Shown here: positions 17,450 through 25,204 of the stretch, in pieces
How positions within the stretch are numbered: position 1 is the stretch's first letter
Layout: every line of letters begins with the position of its first letter
Assembly (NCBI GenBank): GCA_964544305.1
Contig: CAZJAZ010000003.1
Coordinates: 1-64,000, forward strand
Length of the DNA: 64,000 nucleotides
From: JAFDWI01 sp964544305
GTDB lineage: Bacteria; Actinomycetota; Acidimicrobiia; Acidimicrobiales; Iamiaceae
Direction: 5' to 3'
Notes under the pieces: generated by a model
What the model saw: only the letters and a program-made list of their open reading frames with translations
The model's database searches: none
What the model was told of the DNA's origin: nothing
Translations under genes and position numbers: made by a program

Positions 17450-18825
17450 CACCAAGCGGGGCAACCCCAGTAGGGCCACATGGCGAGTCGTTGATTCGAG
17501 AGAGAGCACGTGCTGCGGGGCCTGGCGTTGATTCGAGTCCGAGTCGGCCACATTTCCCAGGCCTGGAAGGCATGCGGATGGTTGCCGCATCCCTCGTGGT
17601 ACTCACCCACGCAACCTATCTTGCGGGTAACGGCCGTAGCGGCTGGTTGACGCAGCCGGGACGGTTCGGGGATGCCGGTGTTGCGATCTTCTTCGTTCTG
17701 TCGGGCTTTTTGTTGTACCGCCCATTCGTTCAAGCACATGTTGAGGGCAAACCCCAACTGCCTGCCCTTGCATTCTGGTGGCGACGGATTTTGCGGATAT
17801 TTCCGTGTTACTGGCTCGCGCTCACGGTGCTCTGGGCAATTCACACGTTCCAACCTTTTGGTCTGTTGATGGGCTTCGACCTGGGCGCGTCGTGGTGGAA
17901 GTACTACCTGCTGCTCCAGATCTACATTCCGGCCCTCGGTCAAGGTGGCATTGCCCAGTCGTGGTCGATTGCCACTGAGGTGAGCTTCTATTTGTTGTTG
18001 CCGTTTTGGGCGATGGGGATTCGTCTCCTCTCTCGCAAACGGCCGACTCCTTTTAAGCTTGAGATTGGCGGTATCGCCTTTTTGTTCGCTTTTGGTTACC
18101 TGTCACGCTGGTGGTTTAGTCACTACACCGGGCTCGCCGTGCCCGTCATCCCCGGACTCCTTCCCAACGGGGTGACCTGGCGGGCCGTGTCGTTTACCTG
18201 GCTGCCGAATCAAATCGACTTATTTGCAATTGGCATGGCTGTGGCGGCGCTCCACGTGTGGGCGACCCGCACGCAACTCCTTGATCGGCTTGGTCGCTTC
18301 ACAAAGCTTCCAACCCTGTGGTGGTTCGGCGCGCTTGGGATCTACGCGGTAATTACCTATGGCCTGGGCGACAACCCAGGCGATTACAAGAGTGCCTACT
18401 GGCAGGTCCGTTCTGTGCTGTATGGATCATTGGGTTTGGTCATGTTGATCCCGCTTGTTTTTGGCGATCAAACCAAAGGCCTCATTCGCCGTTTTGTCAC
18501 GTTCAAGCCGATCTGGTGGGCAGGGTCGGTGTCGTACGGGTTTTATCTCTGGCACAATAATTTGATTGAACGCCTGGTCACCATGCCAGGACCCACGCCG
18601 ACATCACCGCCAAAATGGACCGGCATCTTTGGTTGGCAAGTGTTCAATGCAAACGTGTACGGCCTCATGCTCGGCGCACTCGTGTTGGGCCTTGGGGCAG
18701 CCGCGATCAGTTGGTATTTGGTAGAAAAACCCCTCTTACGCTTCAAAGGCCTCGTCGGGGGACGTCAGGCAAATCGCCCCGACGATCGACCCGAACCACC
18801 AGGTGGGATAGCACGGCCGGGTTGA
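17446..18825 (+). CDS. Acyltransferase 3 family membrane protein (OafA/YrhL-like)
   Basis: 459 aa from the ATG at 17446 that overlaps the preceding TGA; AAAGAGG nine bases upstream is a good Shine-Dalgarno, favouring this over an ATG at 17413. The acyltransferase-3 core begins with LEGMRMVAASLVVLTHATYL and IFFVLSGFLLYRPF and spans about ten helices. The family moves acyl groups (often acetyl or succinyl) from the cytoplasm onto extracytoplasmic sugars. Its coupling to the GT-C-like gene suggests acylation of the same polysaccharide; mycobacterial arabinan is succinylated and the aftD region of M. tuberculosis includes an acyltransferase (Rv0228, from memory). The exact acyl group is unknown. 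Confidence 0.9.
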   Translation: MTPSGATPVGPHGESLIRERARAAGPGVDSSPSRPHFPGLEGMRMVAASLVVLTHATYLAGNGRSGWLTQPGRFGDAGVAIFFVLSGFLLYRPFVQAHVEGKPQLPALAFWWRRILRIFPCYWLALTVLWAIHTFQPFGLLMGFDLGASWWKYYLLLQIYIPALGQGGIAQSWSIATEVSFYLLLPFWAMGIRLLSRKRPTPFKLEIGGIAFLFAFGYLSRWWFSHYTGLAVPVIPGLLPNGVTWRAVSFTWLPNQIDLFAIGMAVAALHVWATRTQLLDRLGRFTKLPTLWWFGALGIYAVITYGLGDNPGDYKSAYWQVRSVLYGSLGLVMLIPLVFGDQTKGLIRRFVTFKPIWWAGSVSYGFYLWHNNLIERLVTMPGPTPTSPPKWTGIFGWQVFNANVYGLMLGALVLGLGAAAISWYLVEKPLLRFKGLVGGRQANRPDDRPEPPGGIARPG

Positions 18826-18893
18826 CCGCAACCTCGCCAAGGCTTGGACGTACGCTCAAGTAGCCCGCTGTTCATGCTCCCGGGTCCGTCACT

Positions 18894-19643
18894 TCAACGT
18901 CGTCGCAGGAGAAGAACCAAGTTCCAGGTCACGACCTCGCGTACGCCCGGAACGTTCACGATCCACTGTGCCCAGCCCGGGTGATAGCGCGGAAACGCCG
19001 CCAACAGTTCAGCATGACGCTGCGATTTCGCCCACGTCAGTGCATCCGCGACCGACACCTGAAACAGTGATTCGCCAAGCAAGTTCTTCGGAGCATTGCC
19101 CGTCTTTTTCTGATATCGCTCAACCGCTCGTTGTCCACCGAGATAGTGCCAAGGTGCGGTTTCATGACCGCCCCAGGGGGAGAGCCAGTTCGTGTACGAC
19201 AAGTAAACGATTCCACCGGAGTTCGTCACGCGAACCATTTCATCAGCCATTACCCAAGGATCAGGCACGTGTTCAAGCACGTTGGATGAGAACGTTATGT
19301 CAAACGAACAATCAGCAAATGGCATTTCTAAGGCACTCGCTATTGCGATATCGGTGGGTGGTTCTCCCCGCCAAGTGAGCTCGCCGAAGTCGTACTCGAT
19401 CCCGTAACAGGAGGCACCCGCATTACGCATGGCGCGAGTCATGTACCCCGCACCGGTGCCAACATCAAGCGCCGTCGCCATCGATACGTCCACATAACCG
19501 TTGAGTTGCTCAACCATGTCGGCTGCCAGCATGTCGTAAAAGCCGTCGGGGTCGCTTTGTTCAGTCCGAAAACCGTTCAGCAGTCGGACGGATCGTCGCA
19601 AGGTCGCTTGCTTGTCATGGGGCACGGGAACGCCTCTGGCCAT
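18894..19643 (-). CDS. Class I SAM-dependent methyltransferase
   Basis: 249 aa. SAM motif I is ALDVGTGAGYMTRAM near residues 58-72, followed by IEYD, ALEMPFAD and SSNVLEHVPDP. The C-terminal part (LSPWGGHETAPWHYLGG, and GVREVVTWNLVLLLRRR) is like the methyltransferase of the mycobacterial aftD region (Rv0224c by memory), and the hydrophobic-basic C-terminus may touch the membrane. The probable substrate is a lipid-linked sugar or glycolipid. It converges with the acyltransferase gene with 68 bases between and no clear terminator. The ATG at 19643 is the only good start. Confidence 0.82.
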   Translation of the reverse strand: MARGVPVPHDKQATLRRSVRLLNGFRTEQSDPDGFYDMLAADMVEQLNGYVDVSMATALDVGTGAGYMTRAMRNAGASCYGIEYDFGELTWRGEPPTDIAIASALEMPFADCSFDITFSSNVLEHVPDPWVMADEMVRVTNSGGIVYLSYTNWLSPWGGHETAPWHYLGGQRAVERYQKKTGNAPKNLLGESLFQVSVADALTWAKSQRHAELLAAFPRYHPGWAQWIVNVPGVREVVTWNLVLLLRRR

Positions 19644-19688
19644 CCCGGCGACGCTAGTCGTTGAAGCGTCGCGAACCTGAGCACCTCG

Positions 19689-20522
19689 CTATGACGTGGT
19701 GATCACATCAAGATCATTTCCGAGAATCACTTCGCCATCAAAGTGGTCCGTCGCTTGTTGGATCCACTCAGCTTCTTGGCCGGGGATGACCGCGGGAACC
19801 ATGTGGGTCATAACAAGTTTGCGCACCGCTGCACGTGACGCCGTTTGCGCGGCATGAGCAACCGTTGAGTGGTAGTCGAGTATGTCGGTGAATCGCGGGT
19901 AGGCAATTGGGCGGATGAGGTCGGCTCGGACCACCGTTTGCACGTAAACATGTGCGTTCATGCAGAGATCGGTCAGCGAGTCGCAAGGCAAACCGTCTCC
20001 TGCGATCACAACAGATTTCTCATCACAGCTCAAACGAAAGCCAATGGTTGGTTCAACCGGTCGGTGGTCGGTTTGGCCAACTGACACGTCAAGGTCTCCC
20101 ACCGTGAACGTCCCTTTCGGCTGGACTTCATGCACGACAATTTCAAGCGGAGCAACAAGATCGTCGTGGTGGGCGAGCCGGTAACCCGTGTCGAGCCGGA
20201 GCATTGCAACCAAACCATTCATGACTTGTTGTGTACCTGGAGGGCCATAAATTGTGACCGCGTTTGGCACGGGTGACATGACCCATGCACTCGTTAGCAC
20301 GTCATTGAGCCCACAGATGTGGTCACTGTGCAAATGGGTCAGCAAGATTGCATCGAGTCCGGGGGCAGCAACACCGGCACCAGCGAGTCGCATCATGACG
20401 CCTCGGCCAGCATCGACGAGCACGTTTGTTGCATCGGTTTGCACCAAAGTTGCTGGCCCTGCTCGATTCGGATCAGGAATCGGACTGCCTGTTCCGAGCA
20501 ACGTGACGCGCAGGTTTGCCAT
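19689..20522 (-). CDS. MBL-fold metallo-hydrolase (RNase Z/arylsulfatase-like)
   Basis: 277 aa. The metal motif LTHLHSDH (His63, His65, Asp67, His68) is intact and the N-terminus LLGTGSPIPDPNRAGPA is that of the RNase Z/ElaC-like clade; a later DYHSTVAHAAQTA supplies another metal histidine. Many members are not tRNA processing enzymes but hydrolyse esters or lactones. It is 72 bases downstream of, and codirectional with, the flavin monooxygenase, so an ester- or lactone-hydrolysing step after a Baeyer-Villiger oxidation is an attractive inference. Against RNase Z: the long exosite typical of tRNA 3' processing enzymes is not recognisable here. Confidence 0.82.
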   Translation of the reverse strand: MANLRVTLLGTGSPIPDPNRAGPATLVQTDATNVLVDAGRGVMMRLAGAGVAAPGLDAILLTHLHSDHICGLNDVLTSAWVMSPVPNAVTIYGPPGTQQVMNGLVAMLRLDTGYRLAHHDDLVAPLEIVVHEVQPKGTFTVGDLDVSVGQTDHRPVEPTIGFRLSCDEKSVVIAGDGLPCDSLTDLCMNAHVYVQTVVRADLIRPIAYPRFTDILDYHSTVAHAAQTASRAAVRKLVMTHMVPAVIPGQEAEWIQQATDHFDGEVILGNDLDVITTS

Positions 20523-20594
20523 GAGCCGAATCTATGTTCTGCAACTCTATCTGTCAATTGTTTGTGGAGCGGGCATCTCGGGTGCCTGCTGACC

Positions 20595-22397
20595 TCACAC
20601 AAATGTCAGGCCAGCAAAGTCGCCGCGTGAACGCCAGGCATCGATGTATTCAAAAAATGCGGCAGGACCGGCCGGATAGCCGCCTGCCATGATTCCATCT
20701 CGCACGTCAAGGTCCTGGCCTTCGTTGTTGTAATAGCCCGGTGTGCAGTCCGGTCCACCAATCAACCCCGTGGAATTCGTTGTGACTTTGTCGACCCATG
20801 CAGCTTCCGCGTCCTTGGTGACTTCTATCGTCGTTGCACCCTGAGCCTGGGCATGCTCAATCGTGGCGGCGGTGGTTTTTGCCGCATCGGTCAGGTTATG
20901 GGTGATGTTCGAAATGAGGTTTGCACCTTGACTCATGCCAACGATAAACAAATTCGGAAATCCATGGATGTGATTGCCATGCATGGTCCGCATGCCTGCT
21001 TCCCAGTGGTCTGATAATGCAAGACCGTCTCGACCGTGCACATCAAAGCCCCAACGGCGTTGTGTGCGGGTGCCAACCTCGAATCCCGTCGCAAAGACGA
21101 TGAGATCAAGGTCGTAGTGCTGCTCCCCCACCCACACGCCTGTTTCATCAATCGCGCGCACCCCTTTGCCGTCGGTATCGACCAGGGTCACGTTTGGTCG
21201 GTTGTAGGTCTGGAGGTACTCGTCATGAAAGCACGGACGCTTACAGAGTTGGCGATACCACGGCTTGAGCGCTTCCGCCGTTGCCGGGTCAGAGACGATT
21301 GCTTCGGCGCGGGCGCGAATTTCGCTCATCTTTTCATCGTCAGAATCTTCATAAGCCGCACGGAAGAGGTCCTCGGGTGCCCCCGTGTACGAATCATCGC
21401 TCAACATTTCAACGACCCGATCCCGGATGCGTTGCGAAATATCTGTCCAGCCATCTTGCACGAGGTCCTCGTCGGCGAACCCACCGGTTTGGAGGACGGT
21501 AAAGTTCATGCGCCATTTCTCTTGCCATCCCGGTTCGAGTGTGGCGAACCATTCCGGATCAATCAAGTGGTTGTTGCGCTCGTCAATCGCGGACGGCGTT
21601 CGCTGAAAAACGAAGAGCTCCTGCGAGTCACGACCCAAAGCGGGGATGCATTGCACGGCGGTTGCCCCGGTGCCGATAATGCCAACCCGCATTGTCGACA
21701 AGTTCGACATGGTAGAACCGTCAGGGTCACCGCCGGTCACACGGTAGTCCCATCGGCTTGCCAGAAACGATGGTCCGCCAAAGGTTTCGATTCCGGGAAT
21801 TCCTGGCAGCTTTGGACGGTCGAGAGGGCCCATACATAATGCGACGTAGCGTGCCTTCACTTCATCGCCACGATTGGTATGGACATGCCAAAGCGACGCG
21901 CTCGCATCCCACACGAGGTCGGTAATTTCCGTTGACGCGAGGAAGTCGTCATACAGGTCATACTGTCGGGCAATGCGCTGCGCGTGCGCGTAGTTTTCTG
22001 TAGCGAACGTGTACTTCTTCGATGGCATGTGCCCGGTTTCTTCGAGCATGGGAAGGTAAATCATCGATGCGGTGTCGCACATCGCGCCGGGATAGCGGTT
22101 CCAGTACCACACGCCGCCGACGTCACTGGCCTTATCAATCAAGGTGATCTTCTCTAGGCCTATTTGGCGTAGCGCCGCACCGGTGACGAGACCCCCGAAA
22201 CCAGCACCGATGATGACGGCGTCAACTTCATCGCGCCGGGCATCCCGCACACTCTCGTGACCGTTGGGGTCCGCGCTATACGTTGCAAGTGAACCGGCGA
22301 TTTCAACGTACTGATCGTTGCCATCGAGCCGGAGTCGCTTGTCTCGTTCTGCGCGGTAGCGCTGCTTGAGCGCTTCATGGTCGATCTTGGCGGCCAT
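20595..22397 (-). CDS. Flavin-containing monooxygenase, Baeyer-Villiger-like
   Basis: 600 aa. The N-terminal extension (ALKQRYRAERDKRLR, residues 9-23) is that of the longer cyclohexanone/steroid monooxygenase clade. The FAD loop GAGFGG is at 64-69 and the NADPH loop GTGATA at 242-247. The family fingerprint FxGxxxHxxxW[P/D] is present at 206-217 but with Leu212 in place of His (F206, G208, W216, D217 kept). Oxygenation may therefore be altered. Expected chemistry is NADPH- and O2-dependent insertion of oxygen next to a ketone, giving an ester or lactone. A palindrome 78 bases upstream probably controls it. Clusters with the MBL hydrolase downstream. Confidence 0.88.
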   Translation of the reverse strand: MAAKIDHEALKQRYRAERDKRLRLDGNDQYVEIAGSLATYSADPNGHESVRDARRDEVDAVIIGAGFGGLVTGAALRQIGLEKITLIDKASDVGGVWYWNRYPGAMCDTASMIYLPMLEETGHMPSKKYTFATENYAHAQRIARQYDLYDDFLASTEITDLVWDASASLWHVHTNRGDEVKARYVALCMGPLDRPKLPGIPGIETFGGPSFLASRWDYRVTGGDPDGSTMSNLSTMRVGIIGTGATAVQCIPALGRDSQELFVFQRTPSAIDERNNHLIDPEWFATLEPGWQEKWRMNFTVLQTGGFADEDLVQDGWTDISQRIRDRVVEMLSDDSYTGAPEDLFRAAYEDSDDEKMSEIRARAEAIVSDPATAEALKPWYRQLCKRPCFHDEYLQTYNRPNVTLVDTDGKGVRAIDETGVWVGEQHYDLDLIVFATGFEVGTRTQRRWGFDVHGRDGLALSDHWEAGMRTMHGNHIHGFPNLFIVGMSQGANLISNITHNLTDAAKTTAATIEHAQAQGATTIEVTKDAEAAWVDKVTTNSTGLIGGPDCTPGYYNNEGQDLDVRDGIMAGGYPAGPAAFFEYIDAWRSRGDFAGLTFV

Positions 22398-22474
22398 GGA
22401 TTGGTCCTTTCGGTCGGGTCCCCTTCTTGCTTGCCCCTGCGGACAAACAATGTCATACGGGGATGCTCACCGAA

Positions 22475-22494
22475 ACTTGACCCTCCGGTCAAGT
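22475..22494. promoter_or_regulatory. Perfect 8-bp palindrome in the monooxygenase/desaturase divergent gap
   Basis: ACTTGACC and GGTCAAGT flank CTCC. It lies between two divergent genes, 78 bases from the monooxygenase start and 112 from the desaturase start, where a dimeric repressor such as a TetR protein could control one or both. It differs in sequence from the palindrome at 5223. Function is inferred from symmetry and position only. Confidence 0.55.
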
Positions 22495-22605
22495 GGCATC
22501 GGACACAGGGCAGGCGGCACAGTTTTCCAAAGTACCGAGGCTCGCCGAGATACGGTTATGGCAAGTCGTCACACGGGTCGCCGCAGAAAAGTTGGGGTAT
22601 GACAG

Positions 22606-23766
22606 ATGGCACGTATTGATCTCTTTGCTATTCCGGGCTATTTCGCCACGATGGGCCTTGAATACCGCTACTACAAGCGAAAGGGTGATGCGCTTACCCA
22701 ATCTCAAGCAGGTCCAACAGGTCTGGGATACGAACGCCGTGACACGCAAACGAGTTTGTCGATGGGCATGTTGAGCCTTGCCGTTCCCCTTTTCGCTCCA
22801 AAGCTACTCGCCCCGTTTGTTCCTGGAAAGGGGCGCTACGGTAAACACATCGTCGGAGCGGTTGGCCTCGCAATCGTGGGAACTACTGCTGCTGATGTGA
22901 TCGCGCGGCGTGCCGAAGCAAGGATCGCCAGTGACGACCCCAATGGATACCGTCGGGCGCGCACCCGTGTTCGCATGGCGCGGGCGACGAGCAAGATCTC
23001 AGGGCCGATTGCTATTGGTCTTGGGACCGCTGCCGCGACGACCGCTTGGCAGCACTTCGTTCGACCTTCGGCCTTGTGGGAAAAGGGACGCAAACGAGAT
23101 CTCGGGACCGGTGTCCTTGCGTGGAGTGCGGCACTTATTGGGTGGGATTTGCTCTATTACGTGAACCATCGTCTTTGGCACACAACACGATTCATGTGGG
23201 CCAATCACGTGATGCATCATTCGTCTCAGCGCTACAACCTGTCGACTGCGCTGCGACAAGCAACGACCGATCCGCTGTTATTCCCCGTGCCGTATGCGTC
23301 GTTGTGTTTGCTTGGCGTTCGACCCGACCTCGTTGCCACGTCGCGCGCAATCAACCTCGTCTATCAATACTGGATTCACACCGAGGCAATTCGACAGGTT
23401 GGCCCACTTGAAGCAGTTGCAAACACCCCATCACATCATCGCGTCCACCATGGCGTGAACCCGCGCTACATCGATCGCAACCACGGGGGCATCTTGATCA
23501 TCTGGGATCGTCTCTTTGGAACCTTTACGAAAGAAGACGAACCCGTTGTCTATGGCCTGACAAAAAATATTGATTCGTTCAATCTTCTTACCGTGAACTT
23601 TCACGAGTATCGCGACATCATTACCGATGTGTCTCGCTCTCGCACATGGCGTGATCGATTGTCCTTTACCTTCCGAGGACCCGGCTGGGCCTACGAACGC
23701 CACAGAAACGATGCCCGCCAGACTGATGATACGTCACTTGTTAACGGCTCATCGCGCCAGCCATGA
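22606..23766 (+). CDS. Sterol desaturase / fatty acid hydroxylase family di-iron membrane protein
   Basis: 386 aa. The histidine clusters of the family are clear: HRLWHTTRFMW, NHVMHHSSQRYN (residues about 188-210) and TEAIRQ with SHHRVHHG near 276-285, ligating a di-iron centre at the cytoplasmic membrane face. Several hydrophobic helices surround them. The N-terminal 60 residues are unusual: YYKRKGDALTQSQAGPTGLGYERR precedes the first helix. The family hydroxylates or desaturates sterols, fatty acids or carotenoids. The stop overlaps the start of the TMEM175-like gene (ATGA), so the two are coupled. Divergent from the monooxygenase, perhaps under a shared operator. Confidence 0.88.
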   Translation: MARIDLFAIPGYFATMGLEYRYYKRKGDALTQSQAGPTGLGYERRDTQTSLSMGMLSLAVPLFAPKLLAPFVPGKGRYGKHIVGAVGLAIVGTTAADVIARRAEARIASDDPNGYRRARTRVRMARATSKISGPIAIGLGTAAATTAWQHFVRPSALWEKGRKRDLGTGVLAWSAALIGWDLLYYVNHRLWHTTRFMWANHVMHHSSQRYNLSTALRQATTDPLLFPVPYASLCLLGVRPDLVATSRAINLVYQYWIHTEAIRQVGPLEAVANTPSHHRVHHGVNPRYIDRNHGGILIIWDRLFGTFTKEDEPVVYGLTKNIDSFNLLTVNFHEYRDIITDVSRSRTWRDRLSFTFRGPGWAYERHRNDARQTDDTSLVNGSSRQP

Positions 23767-24344
23767 ATTCTGGTCGGCTTGAAGCATTTAGTGATGGAGT
23801 ACTTGCCATCATCATCACCATCATGGTGCTTGAACTACGGCCTCCAGACGGCACCACATTCAAAGACCTCAAAGATCTCGGCGCCGTTTTTGCTTCATAC
23901 GTCCTGAGCTTTCTCTATGTCGGAATTTACTGGAACAACCATCATCACCTACTTCAAGTGACTGAGAAAGTAAACGGAGTGGTGCTGTGGGCGAATCTGC
24001 ATTTGCTGTTTTGGTTGTCTCTCTTTCCCTTTACGACCGCATGGATGGGTGAACATCATTTTGCGACGGTTCCCGTCGCGGTTTACGGAATTGTGTATTT
24101 CGCTGCCGCCATTGCCTACTTCATCTTGCAAAGCACAATCGTGCGTGCCCAAGCCGATCCAAAGGTACTTCGAAGCGCGTTGGGCTCTGACTTTAAGGGC
24201 AAAGCATCGCCAATTCTCTATGGCATCGCCGTGGCACTTGCGTTCGTCAATAATTGGGCAGCGGTGGCGATCTACGTCCTGGTCGCGATCATGTGGCTCA
24301 TTCCCGATCGACGCCTCGCTCGGTTCGCCGGCCAAATTGAGTAA
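23763..24344 (+). CDS. TMEM175-family (DUF1211) potassium channel-like membrane protein
   Basis: 193 aa with about six helices. The signature RLEAFSDGVLAIIITIMVLEL at the N-terminus contains the FSDG motif that lines the pore of bacterial and lysosomal TMEM175 K+ channels; HHHLL in helix 3 is also typical. Bacterial members work as tetramers with one six-helix repeat each, matching this length. It would pass K+ or H+ across the cytoplasmic membrane. The ATG lies within the stop of the desaturase gene, suggesting co-expression. Followed by the tRNA-Leu gene in the same direction. Confidence 0.88.
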   Translation: MNSGRLEAFSDGVLAIIITIMVLELRPPDGTTFKDLKDLGAVFASYVLSFLYVGIYWNNHHHLLQVTEKVNGVVLWANLHLLFWLSLFPFTTAWMGEHHFATVPVAVYGIVYFAAAIAYFILQSTIVRAQADPKVLRSALGSDFKGKASPILYGIAVALAFVNNWAAVAIYVLVAIMWLIPDRRLARFAGQIE

Positions 24345-24400
24345 TCGCCTTCGTCCACACATCACCGCCTGGCAAAATGTTTGTCTGACGTGTGCTGCGC

Positions 24401-24406
24401 TAGAGT
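24401..24406 (+). promoter_or_regulatory. Possible -10 element of the tRNA-Leu gene
   Basis: TAGAGT fits TANNNT and lies 33 bases before the tRNA. The best upstream hexamer, TTTGTC, is only 15 bases away, so the assignment is weak. No other promoter-like sequence stands out in this 94-base gap. Confidence 0.3.
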
Positions 24407-24438
24407 AGACGGTCGTGCCGGGCGCACCCGGTAGCCAC

Positions 24439-24525
24439 GTCGGAGTGGCGGAATTGGCAGACGCGCCAGCTTGAGGGGCTGGTGCCCGCAAGGGCGTGGG
24501 GGTTCAAGTCCCCCCTCCGACACCA
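24439..24525 (+). tRNA. tRNA-Leu (GAG)
   Basis: 87 nt with encoded CCA. The acceptor stem pairs GTCGGAG with CTCCGAC, the anticodon stem CCAGC/GCTGG encloses TTGAGGG (anticodon GAG, reading CUC/CUU), and a long variable arm (TGCCCGCAAGGGCG) marks a class II tRNA. The T-loop is GGTTCAAGTCC. Confidence 0.97.
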
Positions 24526-24529
24526 CATT

Positions 24530-24555
24530 GCCCAGGTCCCAGACCTGGGCTTTTT
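24530..24555 (+). terminator. Rho-independent terminator of tRNA-Leu
   Basis: A perfect 9-bp stem GCCCAGGTC/GACCTGGGC with a 3-base loop is followed at once by five T, five bases after the tRNA CCA. Confidence 0.93.
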
Positions 24556-24621
24556 AAATTTAAGCGAACGAAGGTACGTCAAGCATCCGCATCACAGGGG
24601 CATTCCTGTCAGAATTGCCAC

Positions 24622-25200
24622 GTGGAACTCGGAACAATCCTTGCGAGCGCATGGACAAGCGGACTGAGTCTCTACATGTCGGCATTGCTCATCGGCATAG
24701 CCGGTCGAGTTGGTTGGGTCGACACACCGGCGCAACTTTCCGACACCACCACCTTGGTTGTGCTCGCAATCTTCACCCTCATCGAGTTCATCGCCGACAA
24801 AGTTCCCTGGCTCGACAGCATTTGGGACGTTGCGCACTTGTTCATTCGACCGGCTGGCGCTGGCGCACTTTCTGGTTGGATGGCGACACAAGGCGATTCA
24901 TCCGAACTTCTCGTTGCCGTCGCCGGCGGCGCGTTTGCTTTGAGTGCCCACGCCGCGAAATCGTCGACACGGGCATTTGCGAACACCTCCCCAGAACCGG
25001 TGAGCAACGTGGTACTTTCCCTCAGCGAAGACGCAATGGCTATTGCGGGAATCGCGTTCGCTATTGCGTTTCCGATTGCAGCGGGAATTATCGCCTCGGT
25101 ATTCGCCATTCTTTGCGTGCTCGTCACAGCGGTTCTTTACCGGCTGGTCAAGCGAGCCAAGCGTTCACGACAAGCGAAGCGGGCACAACGAACAGGCTGA
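24622..25200 (+). CDS. DUF4126 family membrane protein
   Basis: 192 aa from a GTG at 24622; upstream codons in this frame run back through the terminator and tRNA and are not coding. Four to five helices: ILASAWTSGLSLYMSALL at the start, then VVLAIFTLIEFIADKVP, a Gly-rich stretch, and AGIAFAIAFPIAAGIIASVFAIL. The motif WLDSIWD between helices is characteristic of DUF4126. Function is unknown; the protein ends in a Lys/Arg-rich cytoplasmic tail (KRAKRSRQAKRAQRTG). It converges with the acyltransferase gene at 25205 with only four bases between. Confidence 0.8.
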   Translation: MELGTILASAWTSGLSLYMSALLIGIAGRVGWVDTPAQLSDTTTLVVLAIFTLIEFIADKVPWLDSIWDVAHLFIRPAGAGALSGWMATQGDSSELLVAVAGGAFALSAHAAKSSTRAFANTSPEPVSNVVLSLSEDAMAIAGIAFAIAFPIAAGIIASVFAILCVLVTAVLYRLVKRAKRSRQAKRAQRTG

Positions 25201-25204
25201 TGAT

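Noticed and set aside
24565..24578. CGAAC-N4-GTACG as an SOS box
   Set aside because: Only 14 bases, mismatched to the canonical second half, and upstream of a gene with no known damage role; kept only as a remark under the uvrA site.
24496..24621. Upstream extension of the DUF4126 frame through the tRNA-Leu and terminator
   Set aside because: Translating a tRNA and terminator is implausible; the GTG at 24622 gives the expected family N-terminus.
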